A DNA stretch of 64,000 nt from MVRE01 sp015660965 (GTDB taxonomy: Archaea > Halobacteriota > Methanomicrobia > Methanomicrobiales > Methanospirillaceae). Below the pieces are notes generated by a model. It saw nothing but the letters and a program-made list of their open reading frames with translations, was not told where the DNA came from and did not search any database. Position 1 is the stretch's first letter. The number at the start of each line of letters is the position of its first letter. The position numbers were made by a program, and so were the translations under genes. This document shows positions 54,192 through 62,314 of the stretch, in pieces. The stretch lies in NCBI GenBank assembly GCA_050015095.1, contig JBEKCC010000005.1:1-64000 (forward strand). Direction: 5' to 3'.

Positions 54192-55727
54192 TCATTCCTT
54201 TTCATGTACAACAACCGTAAACGCAGTTCCCGCCATCCGGTCGAGTTCAATCGTCCCGGAAAGCTGTTCCACGAGCGAGATCACAAGCCGGAGCCCGAGT
54301 GATTTTGCGTTGCGCCAGTCGAAGTCCTGTGGGATGCCGACGCCGTTGTCCTTAAACAGGATAGTGATCATGTGATCCTGTCTGTGGATCGCAAGGGAGA
54401 TCTCTCCTTTTCTCCCGCCGGGAAATGCATATTTTAAGGAGTTGGAAATCAGCTCATTGATCATCAGCCCGAGAGGGATGGCGGTATCGATAGTGACGGA
54501 AATATCCCGGATATCCATCGTAAGCGTGACACCCTTTCCTTTCATGTCTAAGAACTGGAACAGGTTATCGCCAAGGAACCGTATATAATTGTCAAGGTCG
54601 ATGTTCGAGATGTCCTTGGACTGGTACAGTTTTTCGTGGACAAGGGCCATCGCCCTGACCCTGTTTTGGCTCTCCTTGAATGCGGAAAGAGTTGTCTCAT
54701 CCGTGATAAACCGGGACTGGAGGTTTAAGAGGGAAATAATAATCTGGAGGTTATTTTTCACCCGGTGGTGGACTTCGCGGAGCAGCGTCTCCTTCCCATG
54801 GAGGGAGGCTTCGATCTGATCTGACATTTTTTTGCGTTCGGTATAATCCGTAACCGTCCCTTCAATTCTCACCACCCCGCCATTCTTGTCTTTTACGATA
54901 TGGGAATTTGCCAGAACGAAGATGTTTTCACCCTGGATCGTCGTTAAATTGATCTGGAAGTTTTGTATGGATCCTTTTGAGATCAGCTCGTCAACGTATT
55001 TTTTTCTATCAGCAGGATCCTTCCAAAAGTTGGGTAATGATGTTCCTTTCAAATCTTTTTCAATGCCGACACCGAGAATCCGGTTAAATGCCGCATTGTG
55101 TTCAAGCACCAACCCCTCCACCGTGCAGCTGTAATATCCCTCATCGAGGTACTTTACCGTCTCACGGAACTTCTTCTCGCTCTCTTTTAACGCCTCCTCA
55201 ACCTGCTTGCGCTCGGTGATGTTCCGGATGTTGCACTGGATCACCCTCATGTGGTTCACAACATACACGTTACTGACGAACTCCACGTCTATCCGCCACC
55301 CATCGGCGGTTTCCAGCGGCAGATCTTCGTAACGGATGTATTCCTGTCGTTGCAATTCTTCGAAGTTGTCTTTGTTGGCAACGATGTCCTTGAAAAGCCC
55401 GATCTCCCATAGTTTCTTTCCAAGGAACTGTTCGCGCGAGAACCCCAGCAAGTTGGTTAAAAATGGATTCACATCGACGATCTTACCGGTGTCGGCATCG
55501 AGAATGAGAATACCGTCTTGTGCCGCTTCAAAGAGCCGACGATATCGGGTCTCTGAAGCATGCAGCGCCTCCTCCACCTGCTTGCGCTCGGTGATGTCCT
55601 GGAGGATCCTCGCATCCTTGCGAGAGTGTACCTTCTCTCGCCTCGTCCTGGTCTCTGCTGGTTCAGGTTCTGGCGGTTCTTTGGTTTTTATGAGTGACCG
55701 CTTGTCACGTGCTGTGGAAGTGGTCAT
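54192..55727 (-). CDS. PAS-domain sensor histidine kinase (HisKA_2 type)
   Basis: 511 aa, cytoplasmic. The protein begins with a short charged region and the end of a PAC-like motif ('ARILQDITERKQVEEAL', residues 39-56). Two PAS domains follow (about 57-180 and 183-305), then a HisKA_2 dimerisation/phosphoacceptor segment 'LREVHHRVKNNLQIIISLL' near residue 318 and a HATPase domain ('ISNSLKYAFPGG', 'DNGVGIP', 'SLGLRLV'). The gene is GC-richer than its neighbours. A 33-base stretch is repeated nearly exactly within it (55,193-55,225 and 55,566-55,598), at the two PAC/PAS joints. No partner regulator is nearby. Confidence 0.88.
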   Translation of the reverse strand: MTTSTARDKRSLIKTKEPPEPEPAETRTRREKVHSRKDARILQDITERKQVEEALHASETRYRRLFEAAQDGILILDADTGKIVDVNPFLTNLLGFSREQFLGKKLWEIGLFKDIVANKDNFEELQRQEYIRYEDLPLETADGWRIDVEFVSNVYVVNHMRVIQCNIRNITERKQVEEALKESEKKFRETVKYLDEGYYSCTVEGLVLEHNAAFNRILGVGIEKDLKGTSLPNFWKDPADRKKYVDELISKGSIQNFQINLTTIQGENIFVLANSHIVKDKNGGVVRIEGTVTDYTERKKMSDQIEASLHGKETLLREVHHRVKNNLQIIISLLNLQSRFITDETTLSAFKESQNRVRAMALVHEKLYQSKDISNIDLDNYIRFLGDNLFQFLDMKGKGVTLTMDIRDISVTIDTAIPLGLMINELISNSLKYAFPGGRKGEISLAIHRQDHMITILFKDNGVGIPQDFDWRNAKSLGLRLVISLVEQLSGTIELDRMAGTAFTVVVHEKE

Positions 55728-55863
55728 ACATCAACTCTGATGAATTGGATGCATAATTCCAGATTTTTCAAATATTTGCACTCCACCCGGGTTCATCCTA
55801 GGAATTATACGCACACTACGTTCATATTAGAATCAAATAGTATATTATTACCCGTAGTCACGA

Positions 55864-55898
55864 TTTTAACGCCATTAAAAATTTTAACGGCATTAAAA
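55864..55898. promoter_or_regulatory. Two tandem palindromes, operator-like
   Basis: TTTTAA-N5-TTAAAA occurs at 55,864-55,880 and again at 55,882-55,898, an 18-base period. A half-site TTAAAA lies at 55,911. They precede the UbiA-family gene by about 46 bases at its GTG start, and the half-site overlaps the likely TATA region. This spacing is what one expects for a dimeric repressor blocking the promoter. Confidence 0.55.
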
Positions 55899-55943
55899 AA
55901 CCGCCCTCGGTTAAAATAAAAGATCACACAGGATTTTTTAGGT

Positions 55944-56804
55944 GTGAACAGACGTTATTATTCGACACTGAACCTCTTGAACTCCTCGACAGTTGTCGCA
56001 ATATCCGGAAGTCTCAGGTTACATATCGCATTCCTTTTTGCAGGGCTAGATCCCCATATAGGAATATATCTCGCTTACGGGTTGATTGTATATGCGACTT
56101 ACACACTCGATCGCGCTTTGGGCTGTGAAGAAGATGCAATAAACAGGAGCGAGCTCGCCGGTGCAGACAAGCGCATCGGTATTCTGGCGTGCTTCATTGC
56201 TTTTTTTATCGGATTTATCATTCTTGCCCGCGAAAATATCTATTTTGCATCCTTCTTCCCTTTCGTTATTGGCTATATCTATTCCCAGGGTATATCGTTC
56301 AGAACATATTCGCTAAAGCTAAAAGGCGGCGCGGGAAGGAAAAATGCAGTCATTGGCCTTACATGGGGGGGGAGCATTGCACTGATAGTGAGCCGCTGGA
56401 ACATGGATCCTGTCACCCTTGCATCTATTTTTTTATTTTTTTGCCTCAAGTTATTTATCAGCTCAACCCTCTTCGATTTCAAGGATGTGGACGGGGATCT
56501 GCGAGCTGGGATCAGAACATTGCCGATATATTTAGGAGAATCCATGACAAAGACATTGCTGCTAAGCGTCTGCGTCCTTCTCCACACCATAATGGCGGTT
56601 TCCGTGATAGTGGGAAAAATACATCCCGAAATATCTATTCTATTATGCAGTTTCCTTTTTGGTGTTACCTTTATCTCAGTTTACTCAATTTCATTCGAAA
56701 AATGCGCTGTGGGAATCAAGAAGTATTTCAGAGTTTTCATGGCCGCTGGAGAGCTCCCTTTCGCACTTATGAGCAGATTAGTTTTTGCTGGGAGCTTTCT
56801 CTAA
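55944..56804 (+). CDS. UbiA-family prenyltransferase
   Basis: 286 aa from GTG. An intramembrane prenyltransferase with about eight helices. The two Asp-rich motifs that bind Mg-diphosphate are recognisable: 'YATYTLDRALGCEED' (about residues 49-63) and 'STLFDFKDVDGDLRAG' (about 173-188). Substrates are unknown; in archaea this family makes digeranylgeranylglyceryl phosphate, and other members prenylate quinones or heme. A leaderless transcript is likely. Its 3' end overlaps the convergent regulator by 27 bases. Confidence 0.8.
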   Translation: MNRRYYSTLNLLNSSTVVAISGSLRLHIAFLFAGLDPHIGIYLAYGLIVYATYTLDRALGCEEDAINRSELAGADKRIGILACFIAFFIGFIILARENIYFASFFPFVIGYIYSQGISFRTYSLKLKGGAGRKNAVIGLTWGGSIALIVSRWNMDPVTLASIFLFFCLKLFISSTLFDFKDVDGDLRAGIRTLPIYLGESMTKTLLLSVCVLLHTIMAVSVIVGKIHPEISILLCSFLFGVTFISVYSISFEKCAVGIKKYFRVFMAAGELPFALMSRLVFAGSFL

Positions 56805-57581
56805 CATCTCGATTTTTTGCGAACGATTCATGTAATAAGTAAAAAGGTCCTCCCCCCACTTCAATGCGGACGGATCTGAACTTATCAGATCCCGTTTTGA
56901 ATCAAAGACACCATTGTGATAGAACAGGGTCAGCGAGAGATACTTGTCAGTGACGATGAATGAGAACTTGATATCTTCATCAAGAACATACATGCTTGCG
57001 TTTGAAAAGCGAAGCCATTCGGAGAGCTGCTGGCTGTATTTCCCTTTTACGATGTTAAACACTTTCCTCGTCACTATAAGTCCTGTCTGAGCCCCGGTTC
57101 TTGCCAAGCGTAAAAAAAGATCAGGATATATCGGATGAACCATATGGGCTATACCTTGGAGGGATCTTGAATTCAAAACAGAGTCCTGAAAATGTTTATG
57201 CGATTCGTAAATTTCCTCATCACTGGATTCAATGACTTGAATGGCACCAAGTTCACGTATCCGCAGTAATAGATCCTTGGGAAGAACGCTGATGTCATGG
57301 GTCTGCCAGAATTCCTTCTCCGTCTCAATAACTGTCCATGTTGTGATGAATGGTTCGAGAAAATGAACGAGCAGATGCCCTAAATCGGTAAGAGAGTAAC
57401 TTCTCCCGGATTTGATGATAAGGCCCTCTTCTTCAAGGATGCGGATCTGAGGGAGCATGCCTGTTGCGGTCACGTTCAGCCGTATTTTGATATCATCCCA
57501 CGTTTGTGACTTATTTTTCAATAATAGCAGGAGATTTCTTCTTTTTTCAGATGAAATGATTACATTGAGAAGATCTGCCAT
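56778..57581 (-). CDS. Methanogen winged-helix regulator (DUF1724-type C-terminal domain)
   Basis: 267 aa. Residues 1-70 form a winged helix ('SSEKRRNLLLLLKNKSQTWDDIKIRL' then 'LPQIRILEEEGLIIKSGRSY'). The C-terminal domain (about 90-255) matches the ligand-binding region seen in a large family of methanogen regulators, with a 'FSNASMYVLDEDIKFSFIVTD' sensor-like segment. It is convergent with the UbiA gene, overlapping it by 27 bases, and may control that or other genes. The sensed ligand is unknown. Confidence 0.8.
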   Translation of the reverse strand: MADLLNVIISSEKRRNLLLLLKNKSQTWDDIKIRLNVTATGMLPQIRILEEEGLIIKSGRSYSLTDLGHLLVHFLEPFITTWTVIETEKEFWQTHDISVLPKDLLLRIRELGAIQVIESSDEEIYESHKHFQDSVLNSRSLQGIAHMVHPIYPDLFLRLARTGAQTGLIVTRKVFNIVKGKYSQQLSEWLRFSNASMYVLDEDIKFSFIVTDKYLSLTLFYHNGVFDSKRDLISSDPSALKWGEDLFTYYMNRSQKIEMLEKAPSKN

Positions 57582-57870
57582 GGGATATGACTGATATATC
57601 CTTCTCTCACTTTAACTTTTATCTTTCTGGATCGTTCCTGTAACCGGAATGGGGAGACATAGGACAATTCGGTTTCGGTGCATCTTCGAGGCTTTCATAT
57701 TTTCTTCCAAAAATAGTTCCTAACTATTCCATCTGTTTTCTGAAACCACTCAACAGCAAAGTCTCTATGTTCCATAGTGAGGGCACGACAACGCACCAGA
57801 ACCCCCAAGAGTGATCCTGTTATTCTCTATTCCTATTGTTGTTGAGGAGTTCTACAGAGCCAAATTCTGC

Positions 57871-57908
57871 TATTTAATCCACCTGATTCGAGGCTCATTT
57901 TTATTATA
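57871..57908. repeat. ~38-bp repeat shared with the region upstream of the malate/lactate dehydrogenase gene
   Basis: Matches 63,687-63,724 at about 33 of 38 positions, with an identical CGAGGCTCATT core. It abuts and slightly overlaps the 57-bp repeat copy 2, forming one composite element. The function is unknown. Confidence 0.55.
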
Positions 57909-57956
57909 AAGAGCATCTTTTTAAGTAGATTAACACGCATCTTGTATTTCTCATGC
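57900..57956. repeat. 57-bp dispersed repeat, copy 2
   Basis: Matches 51,861-51,917 at 53 of 57 positions. Here it is not next to a gene start on either strand; the nearest minus-strand gene starts about 320 bases away. It may be a displaced copy of the pyrD promoter region or a mobile non-coding element. Confidence 0.7.
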
Positions 57957-58051
57957 GGGGAATGTTACAGTTATGGGGCAGGTGGTGTGAAGGGGGATAG
58001 GAAAGATGCAGACATATCAAGACTTCAATGTAAATAATTGAGGAAAAAATG

Positions 58052-59113
58052 TTATTCCTGTGGATGAATGATAACTTTAAGGCTCCCATCCCGCGGTTGG
58101 GCAGTCAAGAGAAAACCTTGAACCGTTTCTTGTAATGGAAACACATGGGTTATCATATCTGTCACATTGATTCTATTATACTGAATCCATTTCAGGGCCG
58201 TTGAAAGATTATGGAAATCGGCAGCATATGAATGGGTAATCGTAATCTCTTTTTGCCACAGATTCCAGAGACTGATTTCGGATTGGATTTCAGGATTTGT
58301 GGGGGCAAAAAATAAGATCGTACCCCCGGGTCCGACTGCGTCAAGTGACTGTTTCACACAAACGGGAACCGGTGCGGTCATAATGACGGTGTCTGCGCCC
58401 AATCCGCCATTGAATTCTTTAAACTTTTTGGGAACATCTTCAGTTGCCAAAATGGTTGCATCAGCGCCGAATTGTTGGGCGAGCTCCAATCGATCGGGAT
58501 TAATATCGGAAACCGCAATAAATCCCGCACTATTCAACCGGGCCACCTGAATATGCAACAATCCGGTTATCCCGGCGCCAATGATCAAGACTGATCGGCC
58601 ATCTGAGGTCGGGGCCCATTGCTGCCCACGCAACACACATCCAAGGGGTTCAACAAAGGTTCCCGCATCAAAAGAAACCGATTCGGGAAGGCGTAACATA
58701 CCCCGATCCACGTTGATCTCGGGCAACACCACATATTCTGCAAACGCCCCATACGCATTTTTAAATTTAGTTTTTTGCAGCGTGTCACATGCGGTCGTAT
58801 GCCCGCGTATACACGCGTTACACGTGTTACATGCGACATGATGGGTGACCACGACCCGGTCTCCCACGTTCCATTTCGGATCTACGCTGGAACCGACTTC
58901 TGCAATGATTCCTGTGCATTCATGTCCAAAGGCTCCAATTCCACCGGGCCTTCCCGCACGCTTAATCCGGTACCATTCCATGACATCCGACCCGCACACT
59001 CCGCACGCCATGATTTTGACTTTAATTTCTCTTGGTCCAACTGTTGGATCTTCAACATCCTCGGTGCGAATGTCACTGTTCTTATAATAGACCGCTGCTT
59101 TCATTGTGTTCAC
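58052..59113 (-). CDS. Zinc-dependent alcohol/polyol dehydrogenase
   Basis: Medium-chain dehydrogenase, 353 aa (Met4 is an alternative start). The catalytic zinc ligands Cys40 and His64-Glu65 are in 'CGVCGSDV' and 'FGHECTG'. The structural zinc cysteines are C95, C98, C101 and C109. The NAD loop is 'IIGAGITGLLHI' near residue 175. It resembles threonine, sorbitol and glutathione-independent formaldehyde dehydrogenases; the substrate is unknown. It follows the LsrF-like gene by 33 bases on the same strand, so they probably share a pathway for a small phosphorylated or keto sugar. Confidence 0.9.
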   Translation of the reverse strand: MNTMKAAVYYKNSDIRTEDVEDPTVGPREIKVKIMACGVCGSDVMEWYRIKRAGRPGGIGAFGHECTGIIAEVGSSVDPKWNVGDRVVVTHHVACNTCNACIRGHTTACDTLQKTKFKNAYGAFAEYVVLPEINVDRGMLRLPESVSFDAGTFVEPLGCVLRGQQWAPTSDGRSVLIIGAGITGLLHIQVARLNSAGFIAVSDINPDRLELAQQFGADATILATEDVPKKFKEFNGGLGADTVIMTAPVPVCVKQSLDAVGPGGTILFFAPTNPEIQSEISLWNLWQKEITITHSYAADFHNLSTALKWIQYNRINVTDMITHVFPLQETVQGFLLTAQPRDGSLKVIIHPQE

Positions 59114-59146
59114 TGTGGAAAGTAAATTTATAAGAGATAAAAAAAT

Positions 59147-59971
59147 TTAGTCGAGCTTGCATGCATCGGGTAAATATGCATTGTAGATATCCAGGGCTTC
59201 CTTTACCGTATGATTTTCATGGACAATTGCACAAATCCCTTTGATCATGCCGATAGGATTGTCATCCTGGAAAATATTTCGCCCGAAATCAACTCCCACT
59301 GCACCCGCCTGAACAGAGTTGTAGGCCATTTGAAGCGCGTCAGGAGGACTTGAATATTTCCCTCCTGCAACCACGACAGGAGTTGGAGCAACCGCGTCAA
59401 CCAATTTTGAAAATTCCTCACAATAATAGGTCTTGATAATCCGGGCCCCGGCATCCTGGCAAATACGGGATGCAAGCGATAAATAGCGCAAATTCCGGGC
59501 CATGTTTTTCCCCACGGCGGTTACTGCCAACACGGGAATTCCGTATTCGTCGGCGTGATTGATCATTTCAGTGAGATTTATAATAGTCTGTTGCTGGTTG
59601 GCAGAGCCTATATACACACTGACCGCGACACCGGCCGCATCCATTCGAATGGCCTCTTTAATCGTAACCGTGAGCTTTTCATCACTTAACTCATCGAATA
59701 AAACGCTATTTCCCCCTGTAACACGTAACATGATGGGTTTTGACCCGACATCTTCGGGCGCAATATTGCTCCGCACTGCCCCGCGTGTCGTCATCAGGCA
59801 ATCGCAATAGGGAAGGAGTGTTGTTATTGTATTACTCATGTTGCGCAAGCCCGTTGTCGGCCCCTGGAAATAGGGATGGTCTATCGCAAGCATCACTACC
59901 CGATTATCTTTCGAATTGATTATCCGGTTCATCCGGCTTTGAATTCCAATATCAAGATATGCATTTACCAT
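59147..59971 (-). CDS. Class I aldolase of the LsrF/DhnA family
   Basis: 274 aa. The sequence follows LsrF closely: 'VVMLAIDHPYFQGPTTGLRN' (LsrF has AFDHGYFQGPTTGL), 'CLMTTRGAVRSN', 'VSVYIGSANQQQTI', 'AVTAVGKNM', the Schiff-base Lys in 'ARIIKTYYCEEF' near residue 180, and 'GAVGVDFGRNIFQ'. LsrF in bacteria cleaves phosphorylated autoinducer-2 derivatives with CoA. In methanogens homologous class I aldolases also serve aromatic-amino-acid precursor synthesis. With a dehydrogenase 33 bases downstream, a sugar-phosphate role is likely; the exact reaction is not provable here. Confidence 0.82.
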   Translation of the reverse strand: MVNAYLDIGIQSRMNRIINSKDNRVVMLAIDHPYFQGPTTGLRNMSNTITTLLPYCDCLMTTRGAVRSNIAPEDVGSKPIMLRVTGGNSVLFDELSDEKLTVTIKEAIRMDAAGVAVSVYIGSANQQQTIINLTEMINHADEYGIPVLAVTAVGKNMARNLRYLSLASRICQDAGARIIKTYYCEEFSKLVDAVAPTPVVVAGGKYSSPPDALQMAYNSVQAGAVGVDFGRNIFQDDNPIGMIKGICAIVHENHTVKEALDIYNAYLPDACKLD

Positions 59972-60021
59972 GGGGACACTTCACGAGAATTAATGACACA
60001 CACCTGTATAAAAAACTGGGG

Positions 60022-60240
60022 TTATTTGTGCTCCGGTTTGACGACGAGGTATCCCTTCCCTGTTAACCAGTGGTGAAATTCATGGGTGCTATGGAGACAA
60101 TTGGATGCACAAATCGCTCGGATTTCTTCATATTTAGGAGATTTTTTCACTTCTTTATTCAAGAGCAATTGTATCGGGCATTTCACATCATTACAATATT
60201 CCCGACGCGTATACTCGATATACCCATCTATCGACTGCAT
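60022..60240 (-). CDS. Small Cys-containing protein, 72 aa
   Basis: The 72-aa frame contains two Cys pairs: 'EYCNDVKCPIQL' (residues 15-26) and 'ICASNCLHSTHEF' (residues 43-55). His residues follow ('STHEFHHWL'). This gives a compact C-x4-C...C-x3-C arrangement that may bind zinc or an iron-sulfur cluster. It ends 50 bases from the start of the LsrF-like gene and is on the same strand, so it could be the first gene of that small operon. Function unknown. Confidence 0.65.
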   Translation of the reverse strand: MQSIDGYIEYTRREYCNDVKCPIQLLLNKEVKKSPKYEEIRAICASNCLHSTHEFHHWLTGKGYLVVKPEHK

Positions 60241-60346
60241 AAGTAATCCTTAGGAAATAAATGAAAAAGGTTTTCGGAAAAAATACCAATTCGAAAATTG
60301 TTTTTCCTCTCTGTGAACGACCACATCGAATCCCCTTGCTCCATCC

Positions 60347-60464
60347 CACATTGCCGCATCTGAACAATCTGTCGTCGTTCGTTCTCTTTATCTCGGAAAT
60401 CTGAACATTCCTTAGACAAAAAGGTTATGTCATTTTCGGTAAGTCCCGTTAACGCAACAGCACC
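60347..60464. repeat. ~118-bp dispersed repeat, copy B
   Basis: Partner of 53,969-54,087 (one indel, about ten substitutions). It fills much of the 300-base gap between the small Cys protein gene and the RFAP synthase fusion gene. No other feature was recognised in that gap. Confidence 0.75.
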
Positions 60465-60539
60465 TTCGATGAGAGATTTTGTTCGAGTGTCTTGAAATTA
60501 TGAAACTCAATATAATTGAAATTATTATTGTTGGTGTTT

Positions 60540-62075
60540 TCAAGTAACTCTGACCGATGCCCCACTATTGCGAACTGAGGTGATGAGTGTTGTCCCCCCA
60601 TTCTCATTTTGCATAAAGGACTGAGCTGTACGTTCAATACTTTTCATATCTGTGTCTCCAATTGCATAGAGAGTTGGTCCAAACGAACTCATTCCCGCAC
60701 CTGCTGCTCCAGCCTCCCGCATTGCCTCAAGCAGTTTGGAAATCTGCTTTGATTGATGATTGTGTTCAACCTTTTTGAACCCAATATTTTGGATCGCATT
60801 GATCGACGATCCAAATAGGTCGATGTCATGTTCAATAATTGCAGGAAGCATTCGCATTAGCACTTCATGGCATAGTTGTCTTACTTCATCAACTGGAATT
60901 GGACAATTTTGCTGGAAAATATCGAATTCGTGGTTCCCACTCGCTCCTGTAGGTAAGTTGGGAATCGCGAGTAAGATACGCCAATCCGAAGGGAAATCGT
61001 AACGCACAATCACTGGTGGTGGTTTAACACCTCGCGAGGCTGATGAAGGTCTGAAATCAGACTTTTCACTTTTAGATCCAAAACGGTGTCCACCATCAAT
61101 TATGAATCCCCCAGATGCAAATGCTGCAGTCCCGATTCCAGAGGTCCCGCCACGACCAACAAGCTGGGCAAGCTCCGGTACGGTCATTGTGCGCCCAAAG
61201 AGCTCACAAAGTGCACGAGCAGTGGCAAGTGCCAATTGTGATCCGCTACCTAAACCGATATGGGAGGGAAATATTGTTCGAACTGTGATCGATGCATTTC
61301 CTTCTATATGAATATTCTTCAAAACTTGTCTAGTAAGATGTTTAATACGTTCCTCGGTTCTTGGGTCACAACCATGTACTTCGAGTTCTGAGCTTCGTTT
61401 TACTTCAAGGAGAATACTAGGTTCATTAAGGGTGAGTCCTACTCCTCCGTCAACCCTTCCTAAACCTCCATGCATATCGATTAGCGTAACATGAATTCGT
61501 GATGGCGTTTCAACTATTACTCTTTGTTCATCGAGGAATTTATTGTAAGGGAATTGTTCTTCAATAAAGATAAGTGGCTTATCATTATGGATGATCTTAT
61601 ACTGTCTGGAAAGAAGAGGTTCGTTCCGGCAGATCGAAAAGATTCTACTCATATCTTCGTTCGCGTTGAATACTCTAGCATTAAGAATCTCCCGCCGTGC
61701 TTCAATATTGTGGTGCTGAATTATCTTGCCGATAGGGATATCTGCCTTCATTAAGTCGTCTTTGAAGTTTGGAGAGAGGCGTGCGATTGGCGTATAAGAT
61801 ATTGCATGAATCAAAACCTCTCCAGTTTTGGTATCCTTAAGATCGACGATTCTATAATTTAAAGGGTCGTCTCTATTTGTTTCAAGACAATCAGCAATTG
61901 TAGCATCTGCCTTAACAATTTCCTGTAAACGAGTTTCGACAGCAACAGGATTCCCCGTGATTGCCTCAAGTAGCTGTGTAACAGACCCATCAGTTCCAAG
62001 CAGGATTTTCTGTACAGATGAGAGCTTACCTATGCGTTCTTCAATCTCTTTCAAATTGAATGCTAAGTCCATCAA
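60540..62075 (-). CDS. Fusion of a chorismate-lyase-like (DUF98) domain and beta-RFAP synthase
   Basis: 511 aa. Residues 1-185 resemble the DUF98/chorismate-lyase family ('KILLGTDGSVTQLLEAITGNP', 'PLNYRIVDLKDTKTGEVLIHA', 'ADIPIGKIIQ'). Residues 188-511 are the GHMP-kinase-like beta-ribofuranosylaminobenzene 5'-phosphate synthase ('TPSRIHVTLIDMHGGLGRVDGG', 'FPSHIGLGSGSQLALATARAL', 'AGMSSFGPTLYAIG'), the first committed step of methanopterin synthesis, joining a hydroxy- or aminobenzoate to PRPP. The lyase half would make 4-hydroxybenzoate from chorismate, so the fusion unites two consecutive steps. The two adjacent ATGs at the start are equivalent. Confidence 0.85.
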   Translation of the reverse strand: MMDLAFNLKEIEERIGKLSSVQKILLGTDGSVTQLLEAITGNPVAVETRLQEIVKADATIADCLETNRDDPLNYRIVDLKDTKTGEVLIHAISYTPIARLSPNFKDDLMKADIPIGKIIQHHNIEARREILNARVFNANEDMSRIFSICRNEPLLSRQYKIIHNDKPLIFIEEQFPYNKFLDEQRVIVETPSRIHVTLIDMHGGLGRVDGGVGLTLNEPSILLEVKRSSELEVHGCDPRTEERIKHLTRQVLKNIHIEGNASITVRTIFPSHIGLGSGSQLALATARALCELFGRTMTVPELAQLVGRGGTSGIGTAAFASGGFIIDGGHRFGSKSEKSDFRPSSASRGVKPPPVIVRYDFPSDWRILLAIPNLPTGASGNHEFDIFQQNCPIPVDEVRQLCHEVLMRMLPAIIEHDIDLFGSSINAIQNIGFKKVEHNHQSKQISKLLEAMREAGAAGAGMSSFGPTLYAIGDTDMKSIERTAQSFMQNENGGTTLITSVRNSGASVRVT

Positions 62076-62314
62076 ATCAACGTTGTAGTTGAGGTAAATA
62101 AGGGTGTTGACTCTTAATACGTCATGTTGATCTTTAGCAGAATGTTAAGAATACAATTTTGGTGGTTTTATTATAAACTGTACGTTTTCTAGGCACCAGG
62201 AGCATAACAATTACCACACCAACTCACACACCAGAAAAGATAAACTTGAAGATCTTGCAATGATTGGAAATGTTACCTGGATAACCAAGATTATGGAAGT
62301 TCAGACTGATACGC
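62076..62314. other. Intergenic region upstream of the fusion gene
   Basis: About 240 bases. The first part should hold the promoter of the RFAP synthase fusion. A short plus-strand frame near 62,245-62,332 ('RKDKLEDLAMIGNVTWITKI') looks protein-like but has no convincing start and overlaps the 3' end of thiC; it may be a relic. No RNA gene was recognised. Confidence 0.25.

Larger units (their letters stand above)
57582..58051. other. Intergenic region with repeats and possible gene remnant
   Basis: 470 bases. The right part is a composite of the two repeats at 57,871-57,908 and 57,900-57,956. On the minus strand a frame near 57,695-57,820 reads 'RALTMEHRDFAVEWFQKTDG' and continues for several more residues before stopping; it looks like a decayed protein fragment but I cannot name it. 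No intact gene is visible. Confidence 0.35.

Noticed and set aside
60228..60419. 63-aa ORF through repeat copy B
   Set aside because: It has no good start, its second half lies in non-repeated AT-rich sequence, and copy A is interrupted by a frameshift, so a live gene is unlikely.
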